Position numbers and translations under genes: made by a program. Positions 1-9,272 of a stretch of DNA of 13,177 nucleotides are shown piece after piece. A model generated the notes under the pieces. It was given only the letters and a program-made list of their open reading frames with translations, had not been told where the DNA came from and did not search any database. Within the stretch, counting starts at the first letter, position 1, and each line of letters starts with the position of its first letter. The stretch lies in contig CAJYRH010000382.1 of the NCBI GenBank assembly GCA_913776795.1, positions 1 through 13,177 on the forward strand, in the 5' to 3' direction. The DNA is from an uncultured Pseudorhodoferax sp. (lineage in GTDB: Bacteria; Pseudomonadota; Gammaproteobacteria; Burkholderiales; Burkholderiaceae).

Positions 1-460
1 ATTCCTCGAGTTTCTCGAGCGTGGCCGCATCGCGCACGCCGACCAGGCCCGCACCCGTCTCCAGGTCGGTTTCGGTGGTGTACAGGCGCCGGCCATCACG
101 GCTGGCGATCACATGGCCGTTGAAGGCGCGGTCGGGCTCGATCCAGGCGGTCTGCGGTTCTGGCTCGCCGGGCTTCCAGCGCAGCAGCCAGTCGCCCGGG
201 CGGCGCGCCACGGCCAGCACCGTGCTGCCGGCCTCGGCAAGCAGGCCATGGGCGCGTGTGGGCACGTCGAGCGCGCTGGCCACGACCAGCGCATCGGCCT
301 GGGCGGCCAACAGGCCGATCTGGTAGCGCGCGGCCTCGGCCGTGTCCTGCGGCTCGCACTGCCAGGCGGCGAGCAGGCGCGCTGCAGGGGGAATGGCCGA
401 CCAGGCCGGCGCTGCCAGTGCGGCGGCGGCCAGGGTCAGGCAATGGCGGCGTGTCAGCAT
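1..460 (-). CDS. DUF1513 family exported protein (3' end beyond window)
   Basis: The first 153 residues of a protein that continues past the left edge. It opens with MLTRRHCLTLAAAALAAPAWS, a twin-arginine-like signal (TRRxxL followed by an Ala/Leu core) with likely cleavage after AWS, so I infer export to the periplasm. The mature part has repeated short beta-rich stretches (AWIEPDRAFNGHVIASRDG, RRLYTTETDLETGAGLVGVRD) typical of DUF1513 proteins, which look like propeller-type folds and have no established reaction. The family usually has about 360 residues, so more than half is missing here. It starts only 4 bases after the stop of the second imelysin gene, making it the fourth gene of the operon. 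The assignment rests on sequence style plus its usual place beside imelysin and DUF1111 genes; a direct role in iron handling is inference. Confidence 0.8.
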   Translation of the reverse strand, partial: MLTRRHCLTLAAAALAAPAWSAIPPAARLLAAWQCEPQDTAEAARYQIGLLAAQADALVVASALDVPTRAHGLLAEAGSTVLAVARRPGDWLLRWKPGEPEPQTAWIEPDRAFNGHVIASRDGRRLYTTETDLETGAGLVGVRDAATLEKLEE

Positions 461-464
461 GGCC

Positions 465-1543
465 TCAATCCCCATCGGCATCGGAGAAGCCGATCCTGAT
501 GTTCAAGGCCGGTGCGAGTTCAGCCTCAGCCAGCTGCTTGAGCCCGGCCACGGCCCTGGACGCGGCCTGCACGCTGGCCGGTGCATCGGGCCGCGCGGCG
601 GCCATGGTCTCGTCGACCTTGCGCACGGTGGCGGCCCAGTGGTCGGCCAGCGGGTTCAGGCCGCGGCCACGCATGTAGGTCTCCAGCGCCACCAGGTCCT
701 GCCCCGGTTGCGGCACACGGTCGTCGGGCGCCACGGCCAACGTGCGCAGGCCCTGCCATTGCGCAGCCCAGGCTTGGCGCGCAAGGCCGCTGGCGGCACG
801 CGGATAGGCCGGCGGCTTGCCCTGGGGGGCACTCTTGAGCGGCTTGTCCATGAACGGCCAGCGCAGGCGCTCGACGCCGCCAACCCACTGGTTCACGAGC
901 TCGGACATGGCGACGGCGGCGGCTTCGTTGGCCTCCTCGTCGTCGGGGTCGGGCTGGGCGCTGGCCAGTGCCGTGAAGGCCTGGGCCAGCGCCTGGGCCT
1001 CGGCCAGCACGTTCTCGGCCAGCAGCTGGGCATAGCGGCAGGCTGGCGTGCCCGGCGCGGGCGGCTGCGTCCACAGCAGCCATTCGAGCGCCGGCAGGCC
1101 CTTGGCCGGCGTGCCGATGCGCTCCAGCGCGGCGGCATCCTGCGGTGCCTGCGCCATGGCGCGGCGGATCAGCTCGGGCCGCGTGGGCGCGAAATCGATC
1201 TGGCGCAGGGTGCGCCGTTGCAGCAAGGGGCCGACCGAGATGGCCGACAGCCGGCCCAGTGCCAGCGCGGCCTCGCCCCAGGCGGTGCGCGCCGCGGCCA
1301 GCGCGGCGCTGTCGCCGGCCGGTGCTGCGCACTGGGCCGACAGCGCGGCCACCAGGGCCTGGGCGCGCTGCGCGAAGTCCTGGGCGCGCGGCGCATACCA
1401 GCGGCGCCAGGCACCCTGCATGAAGTCCGGCGGGCCGTAGAACGGCAGCGCCACGTTGCCCGGTACATGCTGGGCCGCAACCGGCAGCGTCAACGCAGCC
1501 AGTCCGCCGAGAACGAAGCGCCGGCGCACCGCATCCTTGGTCA

Positions 1544-1544
<1 letters not shown>
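465..1544 (-). CDS. Divergent imelysin-like protein, second copy in the operon
   Basis: A 359-residue exported protein of the imelysin (peptidase M75-like) superfamily. The N-terminus MTKDAVRRRFVLGGLAALTL carries an RRxFVLG twin-arginine-type motif and probable cleavage near VAAQ, so folded export to the periplasm is inferred. The helical body shows the family pattern, with GLPALEWLLW at about residues 149-158 matching the region of the GxHxxE motif, followed by the ELVNQWVGGVERLRWPFMDKPLK segment typical of this subfamily. The histidine of GxHxxE is proline here, so the putative metal site of canonical imelysins looks altered. Its ATG overlaps the stop of the di-haem gene (TGATG), and GGAG lies 8 bases upstream of it, inside that gene's last codons. 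Family members are linked to iron uptake, but peptidase activity is unproven for most. The family call is firm and the function open. Confidence 0.85.
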
Positions 1545-2958
<1,414 letters not shown>

Positions 2959-2962
<4 letters not shown>

Positions 2963-4149
2963 GGCTGCACCAGGGTCAGTTTGGTGATGCCCAGCGCATT
3001 GGCCGCTTCGACGATGTCCTTGGACTGCTGGGTCAGGCTGTCGATGGTGGCCTGGATCCTGGCGCGGCCGGGATGGCCGACCTTGATGGCCTGGTCGAAC
3101 GGCGCGGGGATGGCCTCGGCGGCAGCCACGGACGTGGCGATCTGCCTGGTGGTGCGTTCGGCCACGGCGGCGTCGCGCGCGGCCACGAGGTCGCGCAGGC
3201 CGGGGCCCTGCAGCTGGCTGCCGTCGCGGCGTTTGAACTGGCCGAGCCAGACGTTCTGGATGCCGGTGGCGTTGGCCACGGCGTCGCGGTGCGTGTTGTC
3301 GGAGAAGCAGGAGTGCTCGTCTTCCTGGTCCTGGCTGGCCAGCGCCACCTCGAGCCGCTCGCCGGCCAATTCGCCGCGCGACAGCGAGCCCAGGCCGACG
3401 AGCATCTTGCGCACCGACTCCATGCCGCCGCGCTCGAAGCGCGCGCGGTAGTTCCTGGGCTGGTCGGGCGCCCACGCGCGCGCGACCGTGCGCAGATCGT
3501 CGACGAGCAGCTCGGTCGCCACGCCCAGGTACTGGCGGCGGCGGTCGGCGTTGGGTTTGCCACCGTCCACGTAGTCGGTGAAGGGACGGTTGCCAGGGCC
3601 GGTCTCCGACAGGTCCTGCCCCCAGAGCAGGAACTCGATCGCGTGCCAGCCGGTCGCGATGTTTTCCTCGCCATCGCGCTCGTTGAGCGAGGACAGCTGC
3701 TTCTTGGTGATGGGAACCTTGCGGTTGTTGATGATGCCGGCGGTGGGGGCATCGACCACGTAATCCACATAGGACTCGTCCATGGGCCACGCATTGATGC
3801 GGCCCTCGGGGCCTTTGTTGTCGTCGATCGGGCCGCCATAGAAGCGGAAGGCTTCGGTCTGGCCGTAGAACTCGCGCGCGTCCAGCCAGGCCTTGCGGGC
3901 GGCGTCCAGGCTGTCTTGCGCGGGCTTGGCGAGGAAAGCGCCGATGCGCGTATGCAGCGCCTGGGCTGCAGCCAGCGTGTCGTCGTATGCCGCGTGGACC
4001 AGAGCGGCGTGGTGCCGCACGGCAGGCACGATGTCGGCGGCCACCGCCTTGCTGGCGGCGGCGGGTTTGGCGGGGGGGCTCTGGGCCCAGGCCGGTGCAC
4101 TGGCCGCGGCGGTGGCGGCGACGATCCAGGCGATGGTGGCGTGCTTCAA
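2959..4149 (-). CDS. Imelysin family iron-regulated protein (IrpA/ICMP-like)
   Basis: A 396-residue exported imelysin, first gene of the operon. A Sec-type signal ends near residue 22 (AWA|QS). The canonical GxHxxE motif is present as GWHAIE at 167-172, followed by FLLWGQDL. The segments FYGGPIDDNKGPEGRINAWP (about 103-122) and EDEHSCFSDNTHRD (about 276-289) are hallmarks of the IrpA-like branch, known from iron-regulated cyanobacterial and pseudomonad proteins. Imelysins are surface or periplasmic helical proteins associated with iron uptake; insulin cleavage was reported for one member, but the physiological substrate is unclear. A TTG start at 4149 is preferred: GAGAAG lies 7 bases upstream, and the frame's ATG at 4212 lies upstream of the predicted -10 and Fur box, so it would probably not be transcribed. 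The stop overlaps the next gene's start. Confidence 0.92.
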
Positions 4150-4156
4150 GGCGGTA

Positions 4157-4162
4157 CTTCTC
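4157..4162 (-). promoter_or_regulatory. Ribosome binding site deciding the TTG start of the imelysin gene
   Basis: The minus strand reads GAGAAG with a 7-base gap to the TTG at 4149. No comparable site precedes the ATG at 4212. Together with the signal peptide that begins directly after the TTG, this supports the non-ATG start. Confidence 0.55.
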
Positions 4163-4181
4163 GGAGTTGCAGGCAAACACA

Positions 4182-4212
4182 ATTGTAGATGCGAGTGATT
4201 ATCAGATGCCAA
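4182..4212 (-). promoter_or_regulatory. Candidate sigma70 promoter of the imelysin operon
   Basis: On the minus strand TTGGCA (4207-4212, one mismatch to TTGACA) and TACAAT (4182-4187, one mismatch to TATAAT) are separated by 19 bases. The spacer is longer than ideal, so the -10 is better supported than the -35. Transcription would begin around 4175, leaving a leader of about 25 bases before the TTG start. The predicted Fur box fills most of the spacer. Confidence 0.5.
4190..4204. promoter_or_regulatory. Predicted Fur box upstream of the imelysin operon
   Basis: The plus strand reads TGCGAGTGATTATCA, matching the 7-1-7 inverted Fur consensus TGATAATnATTATCA at 11 of 14 defined positions, with one half-site (ATTATCA) perfect. 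It sits between the candidate -35 and -10 elements of the operon promoter, where Fur-Fe(II) binding would block RNA polymerase. Iron-repressed expression is therefore inferred, and it agrees with the iron-related family of the first gene. The degenerate left half may mean moderate affinity. Confidence 0.65.
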
Positions 4213-4304
4213 AGGGACACGCGCATGACAGCCTCAGGACGGGTTGGGGCGGTCATGTGCGATCATCGCGGGTTCGTTTTTTACCGTCCGACCAGGAGAA
4301 CACC

Positions 4305-4475
4305 ATGGGCAACAAACTCGTCACCGAAGCCGACCGCCGCGCCACCCCCGCACCCACGCCCGTCGGCGGTCTCACGCTGCGCCGTTCGGGCGGCGGCCAG
4401 CGCATCAGCCTGGAGCGCGGCGTCGCCACGCGCAGCAAGAAGAACCCGGGCAAGCGTTCCCACAAGGGCGGTTGA
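4305..4475 (+). CDS. Small basic protein of unknown function (56 residues)
   Basis: A short open frame with a strong ribosome binding site, AGGAG 6 bases before the ATG, in an otherwise gene-free gap between the divergent imelysin operon and the transglutaminase gene. The product MGNKLVTEADRRATPAPTPV... has an Ala/Pro-rich first part, a Gly-rich turn (RRSGGGQR at about 26-33) and a very basic tail (TRSKKNPGKRSHKGG at 42-56). There is no signal peptide, membrane segment or cysteine. The charge suggests nucleic-acid or ribosome contact, but that is only inference. I do not recognise a family. It is followed after about 10 bases by a strong hairpin and then the transglutaminase gene. The ribosome binding site and coding-like composition make translation likely. 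Confidence 0.7.
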   Translation: MGNKLVTEADRRATPAPTPVGGLTLRRSGGGQRISLERGVATRSKKNPGKRSHKGG

Positions 4476-4485
4476 TCGCCCCACA

Positions 4486-4508
4486 GCGGCCCGTGCAACG
4501 CGGGCCGC
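4486..4508 (+). terminator. GC-rich hairpin between the small basic protein and transglutaminase genes
   Basis: Perfect 8-bp arms GCGGCCCG and CGGGCCGC surround a 7-base loop, which can itself close by two further pairs (T-G and G-C). No T-run follows, so it is not a classical intrinsic terminator. It could attenuate read-through, protect the short upstream mRNA, or form a pause site. It ends about 20 bases before the next start codon and leaves that gene's GAGG site exposed. Confidence 0.45.
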
Positions 4509-4528
4509 CCCCTGCGAGGCATGCCGCC

Positions 4529-5425
4529 ATGGCCACGCAATACGACATCCACCACACCACCACCTACCGGTACCGAACACCGGTCCGCTTCGGCCTGCAC
4601 CGCGTGATGTTCCGGCCGCGCGACAGCCACGACCTGCGTGTGCTGGCGACCGACCTGCAGGTCAGCCCAGCCGCTGCCGTGCGCATGATCCAGGACCCCC
4701 ATTCCAATTCCGTCGCACTCGTGCAGCCCGAGCAGGAGGCGACCGAGCTGACCATCGTCTGCGCGTTCACAGTGGAGCACGTGCCCTCCCCTGGCGACCT
4801 GATGGCGCTGGCACCGGCGGCCGAATACCTGCCGTTCGCCTACTCGCTGCAGGATCGGCTGGATCTGGAGCACTACCTGCGGCCGCACCACGAGGACCCG
4901 GACGGCACGCTGTTGCGATGGGCCCACCAGTTCCTGCGCAGCGACGCACGCAACAGCACGCGCGAGACGCTCAAGCGCATGAACGCCCACATCCGAGCGA
5001 ATTTCAGCTACCAGTCGCGTGACGAGGAAGGCACGCAGACACCGCTGCAGACACTCGCGGCGCAAGGCGGCAGTTGCCGCGACTACGCGCTGCTCATGAT
5101 GGAAGCCGTGCGCCGCCTGGGCATCGCCACCCGCTTCGTCTCGGGCTACCTGTACGACCCGGCGCTCGACGCGGCCGGCCAGCAGGCGGGCGACAGCATC
5201 GTGGGCGCCGGCGCCACGCACGCCTGGCTGCAGGCCTATCTTCCAGGCGCGGGATGGGTGGCCTTCGACCCGACCAACGACCTGATGGGCAGCGGCCACC
5301 TGCTGCGCGTGGGCGTGGCGCGCGACCCGGCCCTGGCCACACCGATCAGCGGCAGCTGGTTCGGCGAGGCCGACGCTTACGAGGGCATGGACGTGGCCGT
5401 GAAGGTCACGCGCCGCCAGGGCTGA
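4529..5425 (+). CDS. Transglutaminase-like cysteine protein with bacterial N-terminal domain
   Basis: A 298-residue protein with no signal peptide. Residues 1-80 match the bacterial transglutaminase-like N-terminal region (YDIHHTTTYRYRTPV..., FRPRDSHDLRV). The transglutaminase core follows with a complete papain-like triad: Cys183 in GGSCRDYALLM, His231 in THAWLQAYLPG and Asp247 in WVAFDPTND. Such proteins are cytosolic thiol enzymes, more often proteases or amidases than true cross-linkers in bacteria; the substrate is not known here. The ATG at 4529 is preceded by GAGG about 10 bases upstream, and an open frame extending upstream lacks conserved sequence. In many genomes this gene neighbours circularly permuted ATP-grasp and alpha-E genes; here it stands without them. 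It ends 12 bases before the stop of the convergent ygiQ gene. Confidence 0.9.
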   Translation: MATQYDIHHTTTYRYRTPVRFGLHRVMFRPRDSHDLRVLATDLQVSPAAAVRMIQDPHSNSVALVQPEQEATELTIVCAFTVEHVPSPGDLMALAPAAEYLPFAYSLQDRLDLEHYLRPHHEDPDGTLLRWAHQFLRSDARNSTRETLKRMNAHIRANFSYQSRDEEGTQTPLQTLAAQGGSCRDYALLMMEAVRRLGIATRFVSGYLYDPALDAAGQQAGDSIVGAGATHAWLQAYLPGAGWVAFDPTNDLMGSGHLLRVGVARDPALATPISGSWFGEADAYEGMDVAVKVTRRQG

Positions 5426-5457
5426 GCCCGGCAGCGTTCAGCGCGGCTTGCCGGGCT
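5425..5457. terminator. Inverted repeat between convergent stops, likely bidirectional terminator
   Basis: AGCCCGGCA (5425-5433) and TGCCGGGCT (5449-5457) are perfect 9-bp reverse complements around a 15-base loop. The repeat begins at the last base of the transglutaminase stop and contains the stop of the opposing ygiQ gene, so it can fold in both transcripts. There is no long T-tract on either side. Position and symmetry support a shared 3' end structure; actual termination efficiency is inferred. Confidence 0.6.
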
Positions 5458-7777
5458 TGCGTGCGGCAGTGCCGGCGCGCGGCGGGAGGCCGGTGTGCTG
5501 CGTCAGCAGACGGCCCTTGGCGACCTTGTTCGCCACCGTGCGGGCCGGCTGCGGCGCGGGCGTGGAGTTCTTGCGCCGCGCGCTTTGGTAGCCGCCATCG
5601 GTCAGCGGTTGCCAGGTCGGGATCAAATGGTGCTTGCCATTGCCGATCAGGTCCGCCCGGCCCATGGCCTTGAGCGCATCGCGCAGCAGCGGCCAATTGT
5701 TTGGGTCGTGGTAGCGCAGGAAGGCCTTGTGCAGCCGGCGGCGCTTCTCGCCGCGCACGATGTCCACGCCTTCATGCTCTCCCAGGCCCGCGCGCGTGAT
5801 CTTGCGCAGCGGGTTGCGGCTGCTGTGGTACATCGCGGTCGCCGTCGCCATGGGGCTGGGGTAGAAGGTCTGCACCTGGTCAGCGCGGAAGCCGTTCCTC
5901 TTGAGCCAGATGGCCAGATTCATCATGTCCGCGTCGCTCGTGCCCGGGTGCGCGGCGATGAAGTAAGGGATCAGGTACTGCTTCTTGCCCGCCTCGGCCG
6001 AGAACTTCTCGAACATCTGCTTGAACCTGTCGTAGCTGCCGATGCCCGGCTTCATCATCTTCGACAAGGGGCCCTGCTCGGTGTGCTCGGGAGCGATCTT
6101 GAGGTAGCCGCCCACGTGGTGCTGCACCAGTTCCTTGACGTATTCGGGCGACTGCACCGCCAGGTCGTAGCGCAGCCCCGAGCCGATCAGGATCTTCTTG
6201 ATGCCCTTGAGCGCGCGCGCGCGGCGGTAGATCTTGATCAGCGGGTCGTGGTTGGTCGTCAGGTTCTGGCAAATGCCCGGGTAGACGCAGCTGGGCTTGC
6301 GGCAGGCCGCCTCGATCGCCGGGCTCTTGCAGCCCAGCCGGTACATGTTGGCCGTGGGGCCGCCCAGGTCGGAAATGGTGCCGGTGAATCCGCTCACGCT
6401 GTCGCGGATGGCCTCGACCTCCTTGATGATCGAATCTTCGGACCGGCTCTGGATGATGCGGCCTTCGTGTTCGGTGATCGAGCAGAAGGTGCAGCCACCG
6501 AAACAGCCACGCATGATGTTCACGCTGAAGCGGATCATCTCCCAGGCCGGGATCTTGGTGGCGCCATCGTGGCTGCCCTGCTCGTCCGCATAGCGCGGGT
6601 GCGGGCTGCGCGCATAGGGCAGGTCGAACACATGGTCCATCTCGGCCGTCGTCAGCGGGATCGGCGGCGGGTTGATCCATACGTCGCGCGCCGTGTGGCC
6701 TTCCCCGTGCGCCTGCACCAGCGCCCGCGCATTGCCAGGGTTGGTCTCCAGGTGCAGGACGCGGTTGGCGTGCGCGTACAGGATGGGGTCGGAGCGGACC
6801 TGCTCGTAGCTTGGCAGGCGGATCACGCTCTTGTCGCGCGGCGGCGGCTTCAATGCCACGCGCGGGTTGGCGACGAACGCGATGGTCTGGGTGGGCGTTC
6901 CGGCCGGTACCGCGGCGTTGGCCTGGTCGGCCACGGCCTGGGCCTCGTCCTCTTTGGCGCAGGTGGCCCCGTTGGCCTTGGCCTGCTCGGACACCATCAG
7001 GTACGGATTGACGTGCGCGTCGACTCGGCCCGGCAGGTCCACGCTCGTGGAATCGATCTCGAACCAGCCCTGCGGCGTCTCGCGCCGCACGAAGGCCGTG
7101 CCGCGCACATCGGTGATCTCGGCCACGGGCTGGCGTGCCGCCAACCGGTGCGCCACCTCCACGATGGCGCGCTCGGCGTTTCCATACAGCAGCAGGTCGC
7201 ACTTGGCGTCCACCACGATGGACCGGCGCACCTTGTCGCTCCAGTAGTCGTAATGGGCGATGCGGCGCAGGCTGCCTTCGATGCCGCCCAGCACGATGGG
7301 CACCTCGGGAAACGCCTCGCGGCAGCGCTGCGAGTAGACGATGGCCGCGCGGTCGGGCCGTGCCCCGCCGACGTCGCCCGGCGTGTAGGCGTCGTCGCTG
7401 CGGATCTTGCGGTCCGCCGTGTAGCGGTTGATCATCGAATCCATGTTCCCGGCCGTCACGCCCCAGAACAGGTTGGGCTTGCCCAGGGCGCGGAAGGGCT
7501 CGGCGCTGGTCCAGTCCGGCTGCGCGATGATGCCCACGCGAAAGCCCTGCGCCTCCAGCATGCGGCCGATCACGGCCATGCCAAAGCTGGGGTGGTCGAC
7601 ATAGGCGTCGCCGGTCACCAGCACGATGTCGCAGCTGTCCCAGCCCAGGGCGGCCATCTCCGCGCGCGACGTCGGCAGGAACTTCGCCGTGCCGAAACGC
7701 GCTGCCCAGTACTTGCGGTAGCTGGTCAGCGGTTTGGCGGCGCGCGCGAAAAAGGAAACGTCGACGGGGGCGTTCAT
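5438..7777 (-). CDS. ygiQ: YgiQ-family radical SAM protein
   Basis: A 779-residue protein with the full YgiQ layout. An N-terminal domain (about 1-370) begins with [20 protein letters not shown] and includes [19 protein letters not shown] and [18 protein letters not shown]. The radical SAM core follows with the [4Fe-4S] motif CFGGCTFC, cysteines 425, 429 and 432, in the context [20 protein letters not shown]. Further conserved cysteines sit near 483, 492, 497 and 503. The C-terminal DUF3362-like region holds the [20 protein letters not shown] and [15 protein letters not shown] segments. A Lys/Arg/Pro-rich tail of about 50 residues looks disordered. The family is widespread and cytosolic, and its substrate and reaction are unknown. 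It appears to be monocistronic, divergent from the HD-GYP-like gene across 145 bases and convergent with the transglutaminase gene. A GAGG lies rather far upstream of the ATG. Confidence 0.96.
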   Translation of the reverse strand: MNAPVDVSFFARAAKPLTSYRKYWAARFGTAKFLPTSRAEMAALGWDSCDIVLVTGDAYVDHPSFGMAVIGRMLEAQGFRVGIIAQPDWTSAEPFRALGKPNLFWGVTAGNMDSMINRYTADRKIRSDDAYTPGDVGGARPDRAAIVYSQRCREAFPEVPIVLGGIEGSLRRIAHYDYWSDKVRRSIVVDAKCDLLLYGNAERAIVEVAHRLAARQPVAEITDVRGTAFVRRETPQGWFEIDSTSVDLPGRVDAHVNPYLMVSEQAKANGATCAKEDEAQAVADQANAAVPAGTPTQTIAFVANPRVALKPPPRDKSVIRLPSYEQVRSDPILYAHANRVLHLETNPGNARALVQAHGEGHTARDVWINPPPIPLTTAEMDHVFDLPYARSPHPRYADEQGSHDGATKIPAWEMIRFSVNIMRGCFGGCTFCSITEHEGRIIQSRSEDSIIKEVEAIRDSVSGFTGTISDLGGPTANMYRLGCKSPAIEAACRKPSCVYPGICQNLTTNHDPLIKIYRRARALKGIKKILIGSGLRYDLAVQSPEYVKELVQHHVGGYLKIAPEHTEQGPLSKMMKPGIGSYDRFKQMFEKFSAEAGKKQYLIPYFIAAHPGTSDADMMNLAIWLKRNGFRADQVQTFYPSPMATATAMYHSSRNPLRKITRAGLGEHEGVDIVRGEKRRRLHKAFLRYHDPNNWPLLRDALKAMGRADLIGNGKHHLIPTWQPLTDGGYQSARRKNSTPAPQPARTVANKVAKGRLLTQHTGLPPRAGTAARKPGKPR

Positions 7778-7922
7778 CGATGGGAGTTGTCCTCGAACTG
7801 GGACGGCAAAGGGGGAAGCGGCCGATTTTAGGCGCCGTTGTCATGTCCGCGTCTGGCCGAGGACAGAAAGGCACGCCTTGTGCTACATATCCCAGTTGCG
7901 ATCTGACACAAAACTTCTACGA

Positions 7923-9206
7923 ATGTCGCCAAATTTCCAGGAAGCCGTCCAGCTGCTCGTGGACGACCGGCCACCGATCGCCGTCAATGCGATCTACAGC
8001 TCCCAGGGCATCAAGCTGATCGAACGCGGTGTCAAAGTCGATCCGCGGCTGTATGAGCGCCTCATGCGGCACCAGCTCGCAGCACCGCTGGAGGACGCGC
8101 TGCAGGCCCAGGACAGCATCAACGGCAGGGCCTTGCGCACCGTGGCCGAGCGCCTGATGGAGCGCCGGCCCGTGCTGGCCTTCCTGCTGCAGCACCAGAC
8201 GCAGCAAACGCAGCTGCTCGATGCACTGGAGGCGATCCCGTTGCCGGCCCCGGTGGCCTTCCAGCTCAGCGTGGCACGCGACGTGCACCCCGCGCTGTTC
8301 CAGTACTCCGTCTGCACGGCATTGCTGGCCGGCTGGCTGGTGCTGCGTTCGGGCATGGTGCGATACGACATGATCATGCCGATGGCGGCCGGGCTGCTGC
8401 AGGACCTGGGCATGATGCACATCGACCATGCGCTGCTGCAGCCCAAGGGCGACCTCAGCCCCGAGCAGCGCCGCCAGCTGTACTCGCACCCGCTGGTCTC
8501 CGCGCTGCTGCTGGAGCGTCACCACGAGTACCCGCGCGAATTGATCCGCGCCGTGCGCGAACACCATGAGCTGCTCGACGGATCGGGCTACCCCGCCCAC
8601 CTGGCCGGCGACAAGATCAGCCCCTGGGGTCGGGTGGTCTCGCTGGCGCAGGTCATGTCGGCCCTGCTGCGGCCCGGCCGCGGGCTTTCGGCACTGCGCC
8701 TGTCCCTGCTGCTGCGCACCAATCGCCACCAGTTCGACCCCGCGCTGTGCGACCGCGTGTTGAACGCCCTGCGCGGCATGGCCAGCGAGAACGTTCCGGC
8801 CTCGGCCACCGAGATGGCCTCGCTGGAGCCGGTGGCCTCGCCCGTGAACCAGCTCATTGCCATGGACCGGCTGCTGGCAAGCTGGCCGGCCACGCTGGGC
8901 CGCAGCGCCGCCACCACGCCGGCGCGCGTGCAGGGCATGGTCGCCATCGGCCAGCAATGCGAGCAGATGCGCAGGCTGCTGGCCGACGTGGGCGCCAGCG
9001 GCGACCAGCTGCTGATGCTGGGCGATGACCAGGATCCTGACCTCGTGAACGAGCTGTCGCTGATCACGCAGGAAATGGCGTGGCAGCTGCGCACGCTGGC
9101 GCGCAATGCCAGCCGGCGCTGGGCTCCGGCTGCCGGTGAGGAGCTGCCGGCTGCCCTCGCGCAGTGGCTTGCCGATGTGGAAGGCTGCCTCGTCGATCTG
9201 GTCTGA
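7923..9206 (+). CDS. Degenerate HD-GYP-like domain protein
   Basis: A 427-residue soluble protein. The central region (about 120-265) follows the HD-GYP fold: AAGLLQDLGMMHIDHALLQPKG, then a YSHPLVSALLLERHHEYP stretch, then REHHELLDGSGYPAHLAGDKI with the GYP signature at 222-224. Active HD-GYP proteins hydrolyse cyclic-di-GMP using a histidine-rich di- or tri-iron site. Here the HD doublet is Gln160-Asp161, the earlier helix histidine appears as Gln127, and the usual VADVYDAL is SLAQVMSAL, so several metal ligands are missing. His189, His214-His215 and GYP remain. The flanks, an N-terminal region of about 115 residues and a C-terminal part of about 150, match no domain I recognise. I infer a non-catalytic cyclic-di-GMP binding or protein-interaction role. 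No clear ribosome binding site precedes the ATG, so the start is less certain than the frame. Confidence 0.85.
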   Translation: MSPNFQEAVQLLVDDRPPIAVNAIYSSQGIKLIERGVKVDPRLYERLMRHQLAAPLEDALQAQDSINGRALRTVAERLMERRPVLAFLLQHQTQQTQLLDALEAIPLPAPVAFQLSVARDVHPALFQYSVCTALLAGWLVLRSGMVRYDMIMPMAAGLLQDLGMMHIDHALLQPKGDLSPEQRRQLYSHPLVSALLLERHHEYPRELIRAVREHHELLDGSGYPAHLAGDKISPWGRVVSLAQVMSALLRPGRGLSALRLSLLLRTNRHQFDPALCDRVLNALRGMASENVPASATEMASLEPVASPVNQLIAMDRLLASWPATLGRSAATTPARVQGMVAIGQQCEQMRRLLADVGASGDQLLMLGDDQDPDLVNELSLITQEMAWQLRTLARNASRRWAPAAGEELPAALAQWLADVEGCLVDLV

Positions 9207-9272
9207 CCCGCCGTTCGCGGCCCCGTGGGACACTGTAGGGCTGTCCTGCCGCGCCGCGCCGCGCCCTCCCCG

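Noticed and set aside
2963..4180. An N-terminal extension of the di-haem protein frame to 4180, which would give an 878-residue protein
   Set aside because: It lies in another frame across the well-conserved imelysin gene, is rich in Arg and low-complexity sequence, and would bury the di-haem signal peptide in the middle of the product.
4150..4212. Extending the first imelysin to the ATG at 4212
   Set aside because: The extra 21 residues precede a complete signal peptide, lack a ribosome binding site and would overlap the predicted promoter and Fur box.
5495..7831. A 778-codon open frame on the plus strand opposite ygiQ
   Set aside because: It mirrors the whole ygiQ gene in an antisense frame, with no recognisable motif and no ribosome binding site.
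7778..7922. Promoters in the divergent gap between ygiQ and the HD-GYP-like gene
   Set aside because: A TAAAAT on the minus strand and a TGCTACATAT on the plus strand resemble -10 elements, but neither has a convincing -35 at proper spacing, so no call is made.
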